Shown here: one piece after another, positions 32,452 through 41,183 of the stretch
Position numbering within the stretch: the stretch's first letter is position 1
Layout: every line of letters begins with the position of its first letter
Source of the DNA: Streptomyces griseoloalbus
GTDB taxonomy: Bacteria; Actinomycetota; Actinomycetes; Streptomycetales; Streptomycetaceae
Assembly: GCA_014650015.1 (NCBI GenBank)
Contig: BMUD01000029.1
Span: 25,747 to 89,746, forward strand
Reading direction: 5' to 3'
DNA: 64,000 bases
Notes under the pieces: model-generated
Seen by the model: only the letters and a program-made list of their open reading frames with translations
Database searches by the model: none
What the model was told of the DNA's origin: nothing
Program-made: the position numbers and the translations under genes

Positions 32452-33194
32452 TGACTTCTGAGACGAAGCGGACCGATCCGGTGACGGCCGGGACCGAGAC
32501 GGAACCGAACGAACTGCGGAACCTGATCAAGGGCGCCCGTGTCGTGCTGTGGGACTTCGACGGCCCCGTCTGCCGCCTGTTCGCCGGGCACTCGGCGGAG
32601 CGGGTGGCGAACGACCTGGCGTCCTGGCTGGAGGGGCGCGGCCTGCACGGCCTGCTGACGGAGACCGAACGCGAGTCGCTGGACCCGCACGTGGTCCTGC
32701 GCGCCCTCGACCGCCGGCACCCCGGCAGCGACCTGGTCGCGGAGCTGGAGGAGCGCCTCACCCACGAGGAACTGCGGGCCACCGCCTCGGCGATGCCCAC
32801 CCCGTACGCGGATCCGCTGATCCGCACCTGGACCGCGGTGGGCTCACGGCTGGCCATCGCGACCAACAACTCCCCGCGCGTGGTGCGCGAGTACCTCACC
32901 TCCCGCGGCCTCGTCCCCTGCTTCGCCCCGCACATATACGGCCGCACCCAGGAGCTGAACCACCTCAAACCCGACCCGCACTGCATCAACCGGGCCCTGA
33001 ACGCCATGGGCGCCGCTCCGTCGGCCTCGCTGATGATCGGCGACACGCCGTCCGACCTGTTCGCCGCCCGGGCGGCGGGCGTACCGTTCCTCGGCTACGC
33101 CCGCACCGAACGCAAGCGCAGGCTGCTGCGCGACGCGGGCGCCACGGTGGTCGTGGACTCGCTGAAGCCGGTCCTGTGGCAGGTCCGCCACTGA
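32451..33194 (+). CDS. HAD family phosphatase
   Basis: A 247-residue haloacid-dehalogenase-fold hydrolase. Motif I is LWDFDGPVC (nucleophile Asp35, general acid Asp37), motif II IATNNS, motif III the lysine in HLKPDP, and motif IV IGDTPSDLFAA. The cap resembles phosphoglycolate phosphatase, so a small phosphorylated metabolite is the probable substrate. The GTG overlaps the stop of GntR regulator 2, which suggests the regulator and the phosphatase act on the same pathway. A 22-base duplication includes its stop codon. Confidence 0.86.
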   Translation: MTSETKRTDPVTAGTETEPNELRNLIKGARVVLWDFDGPVCRLFAGHSAERVANDLASWLEGRGLHGLLTETERESLDPHVVLRALDRRHPGSDLVAELEERLTHEELRATASAMPTPYADPLIRTWTAVGSRLAIATNNSPRVVREYLTSRGLVPCFAPHIYGRTQELNHLKPDPHCINRALNAMGAAPSASLMIGDTPSDLFAARAAGVPFLGYARTERKRRLLRDAGATVVVDSLKPVLWQVRH

Positions 33195-33235
33195 CGCCCG
33201 GCCGCGCCGCGGTTGACGCCCGGCCGCGCTGCGGT
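33192..33235. repeat. 22-base tandem duplication spanning the HAD stop codon
   Basis: Units 33192-33213 and 33214-33235 differ at one base (TGACGCCCGGCCGCGCCGCG against ...GCGCTGCG). The first begins with the TGA of the phosphatase gene. Confidence 0.75.
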
Positions 33236-33356
33236 GCGCCTTCAGAGGGGCACTTCGGCGAAGGGAACGAGTCCCGCGCGAAGCACGGCGGCGCCGGGAG
33301 TAACGTACTGCCACTTCCGTGACCTGCGGAGAGGTCCAGTACGAGAGAAACGGGCC

Positions 33357-34466
33357 ATGCCACCCGACACACCTTCCCCCGCTCGGCAGCACGCGCTCGC
33401 GGCGTGCGGGAATCCGAGCGTGGTCGAGGGGCCGCTTCAGGGCTACCACCACGAGACCTACGTCTTTCCCCTCGCCGACGAGGCGGGAGCGGCCTCGACC
33501 GCTCGCTGGAAGTGCCGGGAGCCGCGCGCCGGCCTGCTCTGGTTCGACCGGCGGTGTTTCGACTCCGAGGAACAGCTTCTGCACGCGCTGAGCGGTCGGA
33601 TCACCAGCATCCCGGGCATCACCGAGTTCGGTGGCCTGCGCCTGCAGCGGTTCATCGAAGGCCGGACGCTGGGCGCCCTGAGGACGTCCGGTCGTCCGGT
33701 TCCCGGCCCGCTGCTCCGGCAGGTCGTCGGCCTCTTCCGCGAGCTGGCCGGGGTGACGCCGGAGACCCTGGTCGTCAAGCGGCGCTGCGAGGCCAGGGAC
33801 CGTCCCGAGTCCGGTGACACCAACGGGTTCCTCGAGCGGCTCGTCCGCTTCACGGAGGAGAGCGTCTACCTGTCGAACCTCGACGCGTTCGCGACGCTCT
33901 TCGAGGACGTGGGAGTGGACGGCGACACGTTCAAGAACCTCAGGAAGCACGTCTCGGGCCTGACGGAGCGCCCTTTCTGCCTCCTCCATGCCGATCTGCA
34001 CCGCGAGAACCTCATCGTCGATCCCGAGCGACGGCTCTGGACCATCGACTGGGAACTCGCGATGCTCGGCGACCCGCTCTACGACCTGGCCACCCACCTG
34101 TATCTCATGCGGTACCCGCAGTGGCAGGCCCGCCGACTCACCGGCCAGTGGGTGAGCACCGTCGAGGAGGTCCGTCCCGGCGGCTCGAAGGGCTGGCGGC
34201 ACGATCTGGGGCTGCTCCTGGACTACAAGAAGGCTCAGTCCGTATTCACCGACGTCATCCGCGCGGCCCTGTCGCTGGACCCCGAGCCGGGCCCCGGCGG
34301 GCCGGGCCCCGGCCGCATGGGCGGGAAGCTGCACCGGATCCTGACCGAGGCCGCCGTGCCGCTGGGCCTCGAGTCGGTGCCGGCCCCGGACCGGATCGCG
34401 GAGGCTCTCGTACGCTGGCGCCGCACGCGCGGGGAGACCGGGACCGGCGCGAGGACGGGCCCGTAG
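33357..34466 (+). CDS. Aminoglycoside/choline phosphotransferase-like kinase
   Basis: A 369-residue small-molecule kinase fold. The nucleotide-binding lysine is Lys52 in ARWKCREP. The catalytic loop is LLHADLHRENLIVD (Asp213, Asn218) and the magnesium-binding aspartate is Asp231 in WTIDWE. The family includes aminoglycoside, choline and sugar kinases; the substrate cannot be read from sequence, and resistance should not be assumed. ATG at 33357 is preceded by GAGAGAAACGGGCC, with GCGGAGAGGTCC a little further up. The preceding HAD phosphatase could act on the kinase product, or the two may be unrelated. Confidence 0.85.
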   Translation: MPPDTPSPARQHALAACGNPSVVEGPLQGYHHETYVFPLADEAGAASTARWKCREPRAGLLWFDRRCFDSEEQLLHALSGRITSIPGITEFGGLRLQRFIEGRTLGALRTSGRPVPGPLLRQVVGLFRELAGVTPETLVVKRRCEARDRPESGDTNGFLERLVRFTEESVYLSNLDAFATLFEDVGVDGDTFKNLRKHVSGLTERPFCLLHADLHRENLIVDPERRLWTIDWELAMLGDPLYDLATHLYLMRYPQWQARRLTGQWVSTVEEVRPGGSKGWRHDLGLLLDYKKAQSVFTDVIRAALSLDPEPGPGGPGPGRMGGKLHRILTEAAVPLGLESVPAPDRIAEALVRWRRTRGETGTGARTGP

Positions 34467-34472
34467 GCTCGC

Positions 34473-34652
34473 ATGAGTGAGAGCGGGCTGCGGGAGCGCA
34501 AGAAGCAGCGGATGTACCGGACCGTGTCGGACACCGCGATCCGGCTCTTCCTGGAGCGGGGCTTCGACGCGGTGTCCGTGGCCGAGGTGGCCGCCGCCGC
34601 CGAGATCTCCAAGCCGACGCTCTTCCGGTACTTCCCGGCGTGGTCCCGCTGA
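34473..34652 (+). pseudogene. TetR family regulator, truncated after the DNA-binding domain
   Basis: Fifty-nine codons read RKKQRMYRTVSDTAIRLFLE, RGFDAVSVAEVAAAAEISKP and TLFRYFP, the full TetR helix-turn-helix, then break into AWSR and a stop. The ligand-binding domain of about 130 residues is absent. At the break point the sequence enters a helicase C-terminus in another frame. The fragment would bind DNA poorly because TetR proteins dimerise through the missing part. Confidence 0.82.
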
Positions 34653-35128
34653 CCACCGGATTCCGGGTGCCGCGGGCGGTGGTGACGCTCACCAACCGGC
34701 TCCTGGAACGCCTGGACGTCGACGTCCCGGCCGCCCGTTCGCTGCGCGGCGACGGCGCGTTGCGCCTGCGGGAGGTACCCGGGCCGGGCGAGGTGCCGGA
34801 CGCGGTCGTGGCCGCCGTACGGGACGCGTTGGAGCGTGAGGGGTCCGTCGGGGTCGTCGCGGCGGACGCGGACGTGCCCCGGCTGCGGCAGGCGCTGGCC
34901 GGGGCGGGGGTGGACGCGGCGGGGCCACAGGCGCTGGGCGCGCGCGTCGCCCTGGTGCCGGCGAGCGTCGTCAAGGGGCTGGAGTACGACCATGTGGTGG
35001 CCGTCGAACCGGCCGCGATCGCGGAGGCGGAGGCACCCGGGGACCGGGGACTGCACCGGCTGTACGTGGTGCTGACCCGGGCGGTGTCCCGGCTGGAGGT
35101 GGTGCACGGGCGGCCCCTGCCGTTCTGA
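34638..35128 (+). pseudogene. HelD/HelR-type superfamily 1 helicase, C-terminal remnant
   Basis: About 160 codons, VVPLTTGFRVPRAVVTLTNR to VHGRPLPF. VPLTTGFRVP and SVVKGLEYDHVVAVEP, followed by LHRLYVVLTRAVSRLEVVHG, are motifs IV to VI of UvrD/HelD-like ATPases; HelR/HelD proteins recycle or protect RNA polymerase. The N-terminal Walker A half, roughly 550 residues, is missing. It starts exactly where the TetR fragment ends, so one deletion of two neighbouring genes explains both. The C-terminal end is intact. Confidence 0.78.
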
Positions 35129-35144
35129 GGCCGCCCGGGGCCCG

Positions 35145-36032
35145 TCAGCGACGGGCGAGCACCTCGGCGACCCGGATGAACCCGTCCGTACCGTGTCCGA
35201 GGGCGATGACCCGCCGCGCCTGCCCCTCGATCACGCGCATCACGCTCGCTTCGATGCCGTGGGCCTCGGAGGCGTGCACGACGTGGGCCATGGTCGACGC
35301 GGCCGAGGTGACCGGGTTCACCCTGCCCGAGTAGGTGCCGGCGTCGGCATCGGCCGCGAACTCCGTGAACACCGGCGGGAGGATCGCGGCGATGCCCGCG
35401 GCGAAGGGGGCGAGCTCAACGGCGGAGATGCCCTCCGCGCGGGCCACGGCGAGGGCGTGCGCGTAGCCGGCCATCGACGTCCAGAAGATGTCGAGCAGCG
35501 CGATGTCGTACGCCGCCGCCCGGCCGATGTCCTCCCCGAGGTGGGTGTGGCTGCCGCCGAGCGCCGCCAGCACCGGCTGGTGCTCCCGGTACAGCTCCTC
35601 GGAGCCGCTGTACAGGAAGACCCCGTCGTCCGTGCCGATGGTCGTGGTCGGCGTCATGATCGCGCCGTCCACGTAGCGGACGCCGTGCCGGCCGGCCCAC
35701 TCGGCCGTGTCCCGGGCGCGCTCGGGGATGTCGGCGCTCAGGTTCACGACCGTACGGCCCTTGAGGGCGGCGGCGACGGCGTCCTGGCGCAGCACGGCGT
35801 CCGAGGCGTCGTAGTTCACCACGCAGACGACGGTGAGCGGGGCGGCGGCGACCGCCTCCTCCGGCGAGGCGGCCGAGGTCGCGCCCCGGGCGACCAGCTC
35901 GCCGTCCCGGCCGGGCGTACGGTTCCAGACGGTGACGCGCAGCCCCGCCTCCAGGAACGCGCCGGCCAGCGCCCGGCCCATCGGACCGAGTCCGAGGACG
36001 GTGACGGAGGACTGGTCGGTGTGCACAGACAT
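35145..36032 (-). CDS. NAD(P)-dependent oxidoreductase of the 6-phosphogluconate/imine-reductase type
   Basis: A 295-residue protein. The dinucleotide-binding motif is VTVLGLGPMGRALAGAFLEA with VWNRTPGR, favouring NADP(H) through the arginine. The C-terminal helical domain includes YDIALLDIFWTSMAGYAHAL, as in imine reductases and beta-hydroxyacid dehydrogenases. The catalytic lysine of the latter is not evident, which favours the imine-reductase group. The ATG at 36032 is divergent from an HxlR regulator with only 49 bases between, so that regulator very probably controls it. Confidence 0.87.
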   Translation of the reverse strand: MSVHTDQSSVTVLGLGPMGRALAGAFLEAGLRVTVWNRTPGRDGELVARGATSAASPEEAVAAAPLTVVCVVNYDASDAVLRQDAVAAALKGRTVVNLSADIPERARDTAEWAGRHGVRYVDGAIMTPTTTIGTDDGVFLYSGSEELYREHQPVLAALGGSHTHLGEDIGRAAAYDIALLDIFWTSMAGYAHALAVARAEGISAVELAPFAAGIAAILPPVFTEFAADADAGTYSGRVNPVTSAASTMAHVVHASEAHGIEASVMRVIEGQARRVIALGHGTDGFIRVAEVLARR

Positions 36033-36081
36033 GTTCAACTCCCGTAATCTGTAGAACAATTGCTGAGGAAAGGGGCATGGC

Positions 36082-36432
36082 GTGGTGCACCGGCGCGACG
36101 ATCCGAACGTCTGCGGCGTGACCGCCGCGATCTCCGTGATCGAGGGCAAGTGGAAGACCATGCTGTTGTGGCTGCTGGAGTCCGGACCGCAGCGGCCGGC
36201 CGCACTGCGCCGGAAGGCGCCCGGCCTCACCGAGAAGGTGCTGACCGTGGCGTTGCGCGAGATGGAGGCCGACGGGCTGGTGCACCGGGAGGTGCACGAC
36301 GTACTGCCGCCGAAGACGGTCTACTCCCTGACGGAATTCGGCCGCGAGCTCGCCGAGGCACTGGCGCCCCTGTCCGGCTGGGGCCACCGCCGCCTGGAGA
36401 AGATGGCTCGGGCCGAGGCGGCGGCCTCCTGA
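36082..36432 (+). CDS. HxlR family transcriptional regulator
   Basis: A 116-residue winged-helix protein. The family's N-terminal cysteine is present in DPNVCGVTAAISVIEGKWK, followed by MLLWLLESGPQRPAALRRKA and LTEKVLTVALREMEADGLV, the recognition region. HxlR proteins respond to aldehydes or oxidants through the cysteine, or to other ligands. Two consecutive GTG codons (36082, 36085) could be the start. The 49-base divergent gap to the oxidoreductase must hold both promoters and the operator. Confidence 0.9.
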   Translation: MVHRRDDPNVCGVTAAISVIEGKWKTMLLWLLESGPQRPAALRRKAPGLTEKVLTVALREMEADGLVHREVHDVLPPKTVYSLTEFGRELAEALAPLSGWGHRRLEKMARAEAAAS

Positions 36433-36563
36433 CGGCTGATCGTTCCCGCTCCTCTCCTGTCCGGTGCCTCGTCCGCTGCCCTCACCAAGGTTCGCCGGGC
36501 GGCGGCGCGCTGCCAAGTACGCACAAAAAAGTGGGTGTACGGGGCTTCGGGGCGGGGCCGCTG

Positions 36564-37262
36564 TCAGGCGTCGGCGTTGTCCTCCACGGGCGGCATGAGC
36601 GCGCGCAACCAGCGCTCCGTCTGAGCGACATGGGCCCCGGCGGCGCCCGCCGCGGCACCCGGGTCGCGGTCGGCGATCGCGGTGGCCAGTACGCGGTGGT
36701 CCGCGTCGCTCTTGGCCCGCAGCTCCGGGCCCTCCGGGAGGGTGAAGACCTGGTACTTGCGGGAGCGGGCGCGAAAGACCGCGAGCAGGGAGGCGAGGGT
36801 GGGGTTGCCGCCCGCCCGGGCGATCTCGGCGTGGAAGCGGTGGTCGAGTTCCGAGGCCTCGGTGGGGTCGTCGGTGGCCTCCATCGCCTCGATGAGCGAG
36901 AAGAGCGTCTCGATCGTCCCGGGGGTCGCGCGCGCGGCGGCCTTGGCCGCGACGTGGGCCTCCAGGACCCGCCGGATCTCGTACACCTCCAGCAGACCGG
37001 GCAGCGGCAGGAGCTGGAGCGTCAGCGAGAGGCTGCCGATGAGGTCCTCCGGCCTGAGCTGGGAGACGTAGGTGCCGGAGCCGTGCCGCGGCTCGATCAC
37101 GCCCAGCGCCGCGAGCATGCGCACCGCCTCGCGCAACGAGCCGCGGGAGACGCCCAGTTCCTCGCAGAGGTCCGCCTCGGGGGGGATGCGCTCCCCGGCG
37201 GCGAGCCGCCCCGTGGCGATCATGTGCCGTAGGCCGTGGAACGCCTTGTCGACTGCGGACAT
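36564..37262 (-). CDS. GntR family regulator of the FadR/FCD type
   Basis: A 232-residue regulator. The winged helix is FHGLRHMIATGRLAAGERIP with CEELGVSRGSLREAVRMLAA. The FCD effector domain holds metal-binding positions in ASELDHRFHAEIARAGGNP and DADHRVLATAIADRDPGAA. ATG at 37262 follows GGGGAGGAAACGG. It is divergent from the aminotransferase/ABC operon and most likely represses it, binding near the inverted repeat at 37331-37367. FCD regulators commonly sense carboxylic or sugar acids. Confidence 0.9.
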   Translation of the reverse strand: MSAVDKAFHGLRHMIATGRLAAGERIPPEADLCEELGVSRGSLREAVRMLAALGVIEPRHGSGTYVSQLRPEDLIGSLSLTLQLLPLPGLLEVYEIRRVLEAHVAAKAAARATPGTIETLFSLIEAMEATDDPTEASELDHRFHAEIARAGGNPTLASLLAVFRARSRKYQVFTLPEGPELRAKSDADHRVLATAIADRDPGAAAGAAGAHVAQTERWLRALMPPVEDNADA

Positions 37263-37330
37263 CCGTTTCCTCCCCTGACGGACCGGCGGCAGCGCGCGCC
37301 TGCCCCGTGCACTGTAGCGAGGGGAAGAGA

Positions 37331-37367
37331 TCAGATGTCTTGGTTGTATCAGCTGCGAGTCATCTGA
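37331..37367. promoter_or_regulatory. Inverted repeat between the GntR regulator and the aminotransferase operon
   Basis: TCAGATG (37331-37337) and CATCTGA (37361-37367) are perfect complements 23 bases apart. The segment between them contains TTGTATCA, close to the GntR/FCD half-site pattern. A candidate operator for the divergent promoters. Confidence 0.5.
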
Positions 37368-37501
37368 CTTCTCTCGCTGCAGGGGTCTTGTCATGGCCGA
37401 AAACCCCATGCCACCATCCCGAGTCATCATACGTCTTGGCCTTGAAGGTCTGATGTCCCTCGCTGTCGCACAGGCGCGAGAGGACTCGAGATGGGAGCCA
37501 T

Positions 37502-38743
37502 GTGAGCGAGACCGAGGTCACCACCGCACCCCGTCCCCTGCTGCTCGCCGACGGCCGGCCGGCGGCGCGGGCGTGGTCGCTGGACCCCGCCCTGCGCCAT
37601 CTCAACCACGGCTCGTTCGGGGCCGTGCCGCTGGTGGCCCAGGAGCGGCAGCAGGAGCTGCGCACGCGGATGGAGAGCGCGCCGGTGGTGTGGTTCCCGG
37701 AACTGCCGGAGCGGCTGGCGGCGGCCCGGGTCGACCTCGCGGCCTTCCTCCGCACGGACCCCGGCGACCTCGCGCTGGTGCCGAACGCGAGCGCCGGCGT
37801 GAGCGTGGTGTACGCCGGTCTCGACCGCCGGGCCGGCGGGGAGATCGTCGTCACCGACCACGGCTACGGTGCCGTGACGATGGGCGCCGAGCGGCTGGCA
37901 CGCCGCTGGGGCGGCCGGGTGCGCACCGCCAGGGTGCCGCTGGACGCCGACGAGGAGCAGGCGTACGAGGCCGTGATGGCCGAAGTGGGCGAGGCCACCG
38001 ATCTCGTCGTCGTCGACCAGATCACCTCGGCCACCGCCCGCCGCCTGCCGGTGGAGCGGATCGGCGCGGAGGCCCGGCGGCGGGGCATTCCGCTGCTCGT
38101 GGACGCCGCGCACGCGCCCGGCCTGATCGCCGCCCCGCTCTCCGGGCTGACCTGCGACTTCTGGACGGGAAACCTGCACAAGTGGGGTTGCGCCCCGCGC
38201 GGCACCGCGGCCCTGGTGGCGCGGGGCCCGCTGCGGGAGCGGCTGTACCCGCTGATCGACTCCTGGGGCGCCGCCGACCCCTATCCCGACCGTTTCGACC
38301 AGCAGGGCACGATCGACGCCACCGGCTATCTGGCCGCCGCGACGGCGCTCGACTTCGTCGACACCACCTGGGGCTGGACCGCCGCCCGCCGCTACATGGA
38401 CGACCTGGCCGGTTACGCCGAGCGGATCGTGGGCGCCGCGTTCGCCGAACTGACCGGCGCGGACGCCTTCGTCGACGTCGGCATGCCCGTGCCCGGCATG
38501 CGGCTGGTGCGGCTGCCCGAAGGACTGGCCGACAGCCGTGTCGCGGCCGACGCCCTGCGCGACCGGGCCGCCGCGGAACTCGGCGTCGAGGCGGCGTTCA
38601 CCAGCTTCGGCGGCGTCGGCTACGTGCGCCTGTCCGCCCATGTCTACAACACCGCCGAGGACTACGAGTACTTCGCCGAGAGCTGCGTTCCCGTCCTCGG
38701 CGAGTGGGCCCGCGCGGCGCGCGAGCAGCACCACACGCCCTAG
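37502..38743 (+). CDS. Class V aminotransferase (isopenicillin N epimerase-like)
   Basis: A 413-residue pyridoxal-phosphate enzyme. The cofactor lysine is Lys227 in WTGNLHKWGCAP, and Asp201 and His204 in LLVDAAHAPG hold the pyridinium ring. LRHLNHGSFGAVP is the characteristic start of the epimerase/cysteine-desulfurase-like subgroup. The substrate is not known; a beta-lactam role is unlikely without neighbouring biosynthesis genes. The GTG at 37502 follows GGGAGCCAT. It leads an operon-like run with a sugar-type ABC importer, suggesting that the imported compound carries an amino or amine group. Confidence 0.85.
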   Translation: MSETEVTTAPRPLLLADGRPAARAWSLDPALRHLNHGSFGAVPLVAQERQQELRTRMESAPVVWFPELPERLAAARVDLAAFLRTDPGDLALVPNASAGVSVVYAGLDRRAGGEIVVTDHGYGAVTMGAERLARRWGGRVRTARVPLDADEEQAYEAVMAEVGEATDLVVVDQITSATARRLPVERIGAEARRRGIPLLVDAAHAPGLIAAPLSGLTCDFWTGNLHKWGCAPRGTAALVARGPLRERLYPLIDSWGAADPYPDRFDQQGTIDATGYLAAATALDFVDTTWGWTAARRYMDDLAGYAERIVGAAFAELTGADAFVDVGMPVPGMRLVRLPEGLADSRVAADALRDRAAAELGVEAAFTSFGGVGYVRLSAHVYNTAEDYEYFAESCVPVLGEWARAAREQHHTP

Positions 38744-38776
38744 GGGCCTGTCTGACAGTTCCCGCCCGCCTCGCGA
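38744..38776. repeat. Half of a dispersed Streptomyces hairpin element
   Basis: GGGGCCTGTCTGACAGTTCC starts directly after the aminotransferase stop codon. It matches one arm of the full hairpin at 47767-47823. The second arm is not present here, so it cannot fold alone. Confidence 0.55.
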
Positions 38777-38850
38777 CGCCCTGCACGCACTCTCGCCGCA
38801 CCGTCTCGCGCCGCCGCCATCCCCGTACAACCAAGGAAGAGGTCAGCACG

Positions 38851-40146
38851 ATGAGAAGAAGGACGGCAGCTCTCGCGCTCGGCACCGCCGCCGCGATGCT
38901 CCTGACCGGCTGTTCCACCATGAGCCCCGGCGAGAGCGGAACAGTCACCCTCAACATGGTCGAGAGCCTGACCAACCCCGCCCGCACCGGCCTGCTGAAG
39001 GAACTGATAGCCGACTTCGAGCAGCGGAACCCGAAGACCGAGGTCAACCTGGTCTCCCCGCCCACCGAGCAGGCCGACCAGAAGATCCAGCAGATGCTCC
39101 AGTCCGGCAGCGGCGTGGACGTCCTGGAGGTACGGGACATCACGGTCGGCCCGTGGTCGAACAACGGGTGGCTGTACGACATGAAGAAGGACCTGGCCGG
39201 CTGGAAGGGCTGGGACGCGCTGACCGACAACGCCGTCGCGGCCTCCGAGGACGGCAAGGGCAGGACGTACTTCGTCCCCTACGGCTTCTACGGGCTGAGC
39301 CTCTTCCACCGCACCGACCTGATCGAGAAGGCCGGCTTCGACAAGCCGCCGGCCACCTGGGAGGAACTGCTGGAGCAGGCCTCCGCGCTCCACGAACCGG
39401 GCAAGCGCCAGTACGGCTACGCCTTCCGGGGCGGGGCCAACGCGCACAGCAACGCCACCGCCGCGATCGAGGCGTACGTCGCCGACCGGATCGACCCGGC
39501 CAACGGCTACCTGCTGAAGGACGGCAGCACGATCTTCTCCGCGCCCGAGGCGCTCGACGCCATGGAGACCTATCTCAAGCTGTTCCAGCGGGCCTCGCCC
39601 AAGTCGTCGGTGGCCTGGGGCTACCCGGAGATGGTCGAGGGCTTCTCCAACGGCTCCACCGCCTTCCTGCTCCAGGACCCCGAGGTCATCGCCACCGTCT
39701 CGGAGTCCAAGTCGATCGAGCCGGGCCAGTGGAGCACCGCCCCGCTGGTGGCCGGCCCCAGCGGCAAGACCGTGCAGCCGCTGGCCACCGCCGGGTGGGG
39801 TGTGGCCGACGGCAGCAAGCACAAGGCCGAGGCGGTGAAGCTCGTCGAGTTCCTCTCCGAGGGTGAGGCGTCGACGGCCTTCACCAAGAAGAACAGCCTG
39901 GTGCCAATCCTGAAGTCGGCGGCCGAGGACGAGTTCTACCGGACCGGCCCGTGGGCCAGCTACGTCACCATGACGGAGAACCCGGACAAGTACCTCGTCG
40001 TCACCCAGCCGCGCGGCGTCGCCTGGTGGGCCCAGTGGCAGCAGCGGGCCGACACCGACGTGCAGAAGATGATCCTCGGCAAGCTGTCGCCCAAGGAACT
40101 GCTGGCCGGGTGGGACGCCTACTGGACCGAGAAGTGGAAGAAGTAG
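38851..40146 (+). CDS. ABC importer substrate-binding lipoprotein (sugar type)
   Basis: A 431-residue family 1 solute-binding protein anchored to the outer face of the membrane. The signal peptide ends in the lipobox LLTGC with Cys21 as lipidation site. LKELIADFEQRNPKTEVNLV, YFVPYGFYGLSLFHRTDLIE and YPEMVEGFSNGSTAFLLQDP fit carbohydrate-binding members. ATG at 38851 follows GGAAGAGGTCAGCACG. It is followed two bases later by the first permease gene. The ligand is unknown. Confidence 0.92.
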   Translation: MRRRTAALALGTAAAMLLTGCSTMSPGESGTVTLNMVESLTNPARTGLLKELIADFEQRNPKTEVNLVSPPTEQADQKIQQMLQSGSGVDVLEVRDITVGPWSNNGWLYDMKKDLAGWKGWDALTDNAVAASEDGKGRTYFVPYGFYGLSLFHRTDLIEKAGFDKPPATWEELLEQASALHEPGKRQYGYAFRGGANAHSNATAAIEAYVADRIDPANGYLLKDGSTIFSAPEALDAMETYLKLFQRASPKSSVAWGYPEMVEGFSNGSTAFLLQDPEVIATVSESKSIEPGQWSTAPLVAGPSGKTVQPLATAGWGVADGSKHKAEAVKLVEFLSEGEASTAFTKKNSLVPILKSAAEDEFYRTGPWASYVTMTENPDKYLVVTQPRGVAWWAQWQQRADTDVQKMILGKLSPKELLAGWDAYWTEKWKK

Positions 40147-40148
40147 CC

Positions 40149-41183
40149 ATGCCCGCCGCCTCCCCCGGTTCCTCCGTCACCTCGAAGCAGCAGTCGGCGC
40201 CCCCCTCCCGCGCGGGGGGCGCCCCGCCCGGCCGGGGCACGGCGGGGGGCCGCCGCAGCCGGGAGTTCACCACCCGCCGGGGCCTGGTCATCGCCGCCTT
40301 CATGGCCCCGGCGGCGGTCTTCGTGGCGGTCTTCACGTACTACCCGATGATCGCCGGCAGCCAGATGGCGTTCCGCAACTGGAACCTGACCGACCTCACC
40401 GACACCTCGTGGGTGGGCCTGAAGAACTTCCGTGACGTCTTCACCGACCCGGCCTGGAGCACGGTGCTGGACAACACCCTGCTCTGGGTGGTCGGTTCGA
40501 TCGTGCCACAGCTGGTGATCGGGTTCGCCATCGCGCTGTGGCTGCGCCGCCGGTTCCGCTTCCGCGGGCTCTACCAGGCGCTGATCTTCTTCCCCTGGGC
40601 GATCTCCGGGTTCCTCATCGGCATCCTGTTCCGCTGGCTGTTCAACAGCGAGTTCGGCGTCGTCAACGACCTGCTGCAGAAGGCGGGGCTGATCGACGAG
40701 CCGATCGCCTGGCTGGCCGATCCGCAGACGGCGATGATCGCCGTGCTGATCGCCAACGTCTGGTACGGCGTCACCTTCTTCGCGATCATGATCCTGGCCG
40801 CGCTCCAGTCGGTCCCGGACGAGCTGTACGAGGCGGCGGCGCTGGACGGCGCGGGCAAGGCGCGCACGCTCTTCCGGATCACCATCCCCTACATCCGCGT
40901 GACGCTGGCGCTGACCGTGCTGCTGCGGGTGATCTGGATCTTCAACTTCCCCGACCTGATCTTCGGCATGACCGGAGGCGGGCCGAACGACGAGACACAC
41001 ATCGTGACGACCTGGATGATCAAGATCACGCAGCAGGGCGACTACGGCAAGGCGTCCGCCCTCGGCCTCCTGGTGGTCGCCATCCTGCTGGTCTTCGCGG
41101 TGTTCTTCCTGCTGGCGACGCGGGAGCGCCGGGTCCCGACGCGTGGCGCCGGAAAGAGCGGAAAGCGAGGTGTACGGTCGTGA
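40149..41183 (+). CDS. ABC sugar importer permease, MalF-like
   Basis: A 344-residue integral membrane protein with about six helices after a 45-residue polar, Gly/Arg-rich tail. The EAA loop that contacts the ATPase is ELYEAAALDGAGKARTLFRI. AAFMAPAAVFVAVFTYYPMI is the usual first helix. Its stop overlaps the next permease's GTG. No ATPase gene is present in the cluster, as is usual for Streptomyces sugar importers, which share the ATPase MsiK. Confidence 0.93.
   Translation: MPAASPGSSVTSKQQSAPPSRAGGAPPGRGTAGGRRSREFTTRRGLVIAAFMAPAAVFVAVFTYYPMIAGSQMAFRNWNLTDLTDTSWVGLKNFRDVFTDPAWSTVLDNTLLWVVGSIVPQLVIGFAIALWLRRRFRFRGLYQALIFFPWAISGFLIGILFRWLFNSEFGVVNDLLQKAGLIDEPIAWLADPQTAMIAVLIANVWYGVTFFAIMILAALQSVPDELYEAAALDGAGKARTLFRITIPYIRVTLALTVLLRVIWIFNFPDLIFGMTGGGPNDETHIVTTWMIKITQQGDYGKASALGLLVVAILLVFAVFFLLATRERRVPTRGAGKSGKRGVRS

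Noticed and set aside
33357-34466. Antibiotic-resistance aminoglycoside phosphotransferase
   Set aside because: The kinase fold is clear but nothing identifies an aminoglycoside substrate; the wider family has many metabolic members.
37502-38743. Beta-lactam biosynthesis (isopenicillin N epimerase)
   Set aside because: No other beta-lactam gene is present; the enzyme group is broad and the linkage is to a sugar-type importer.
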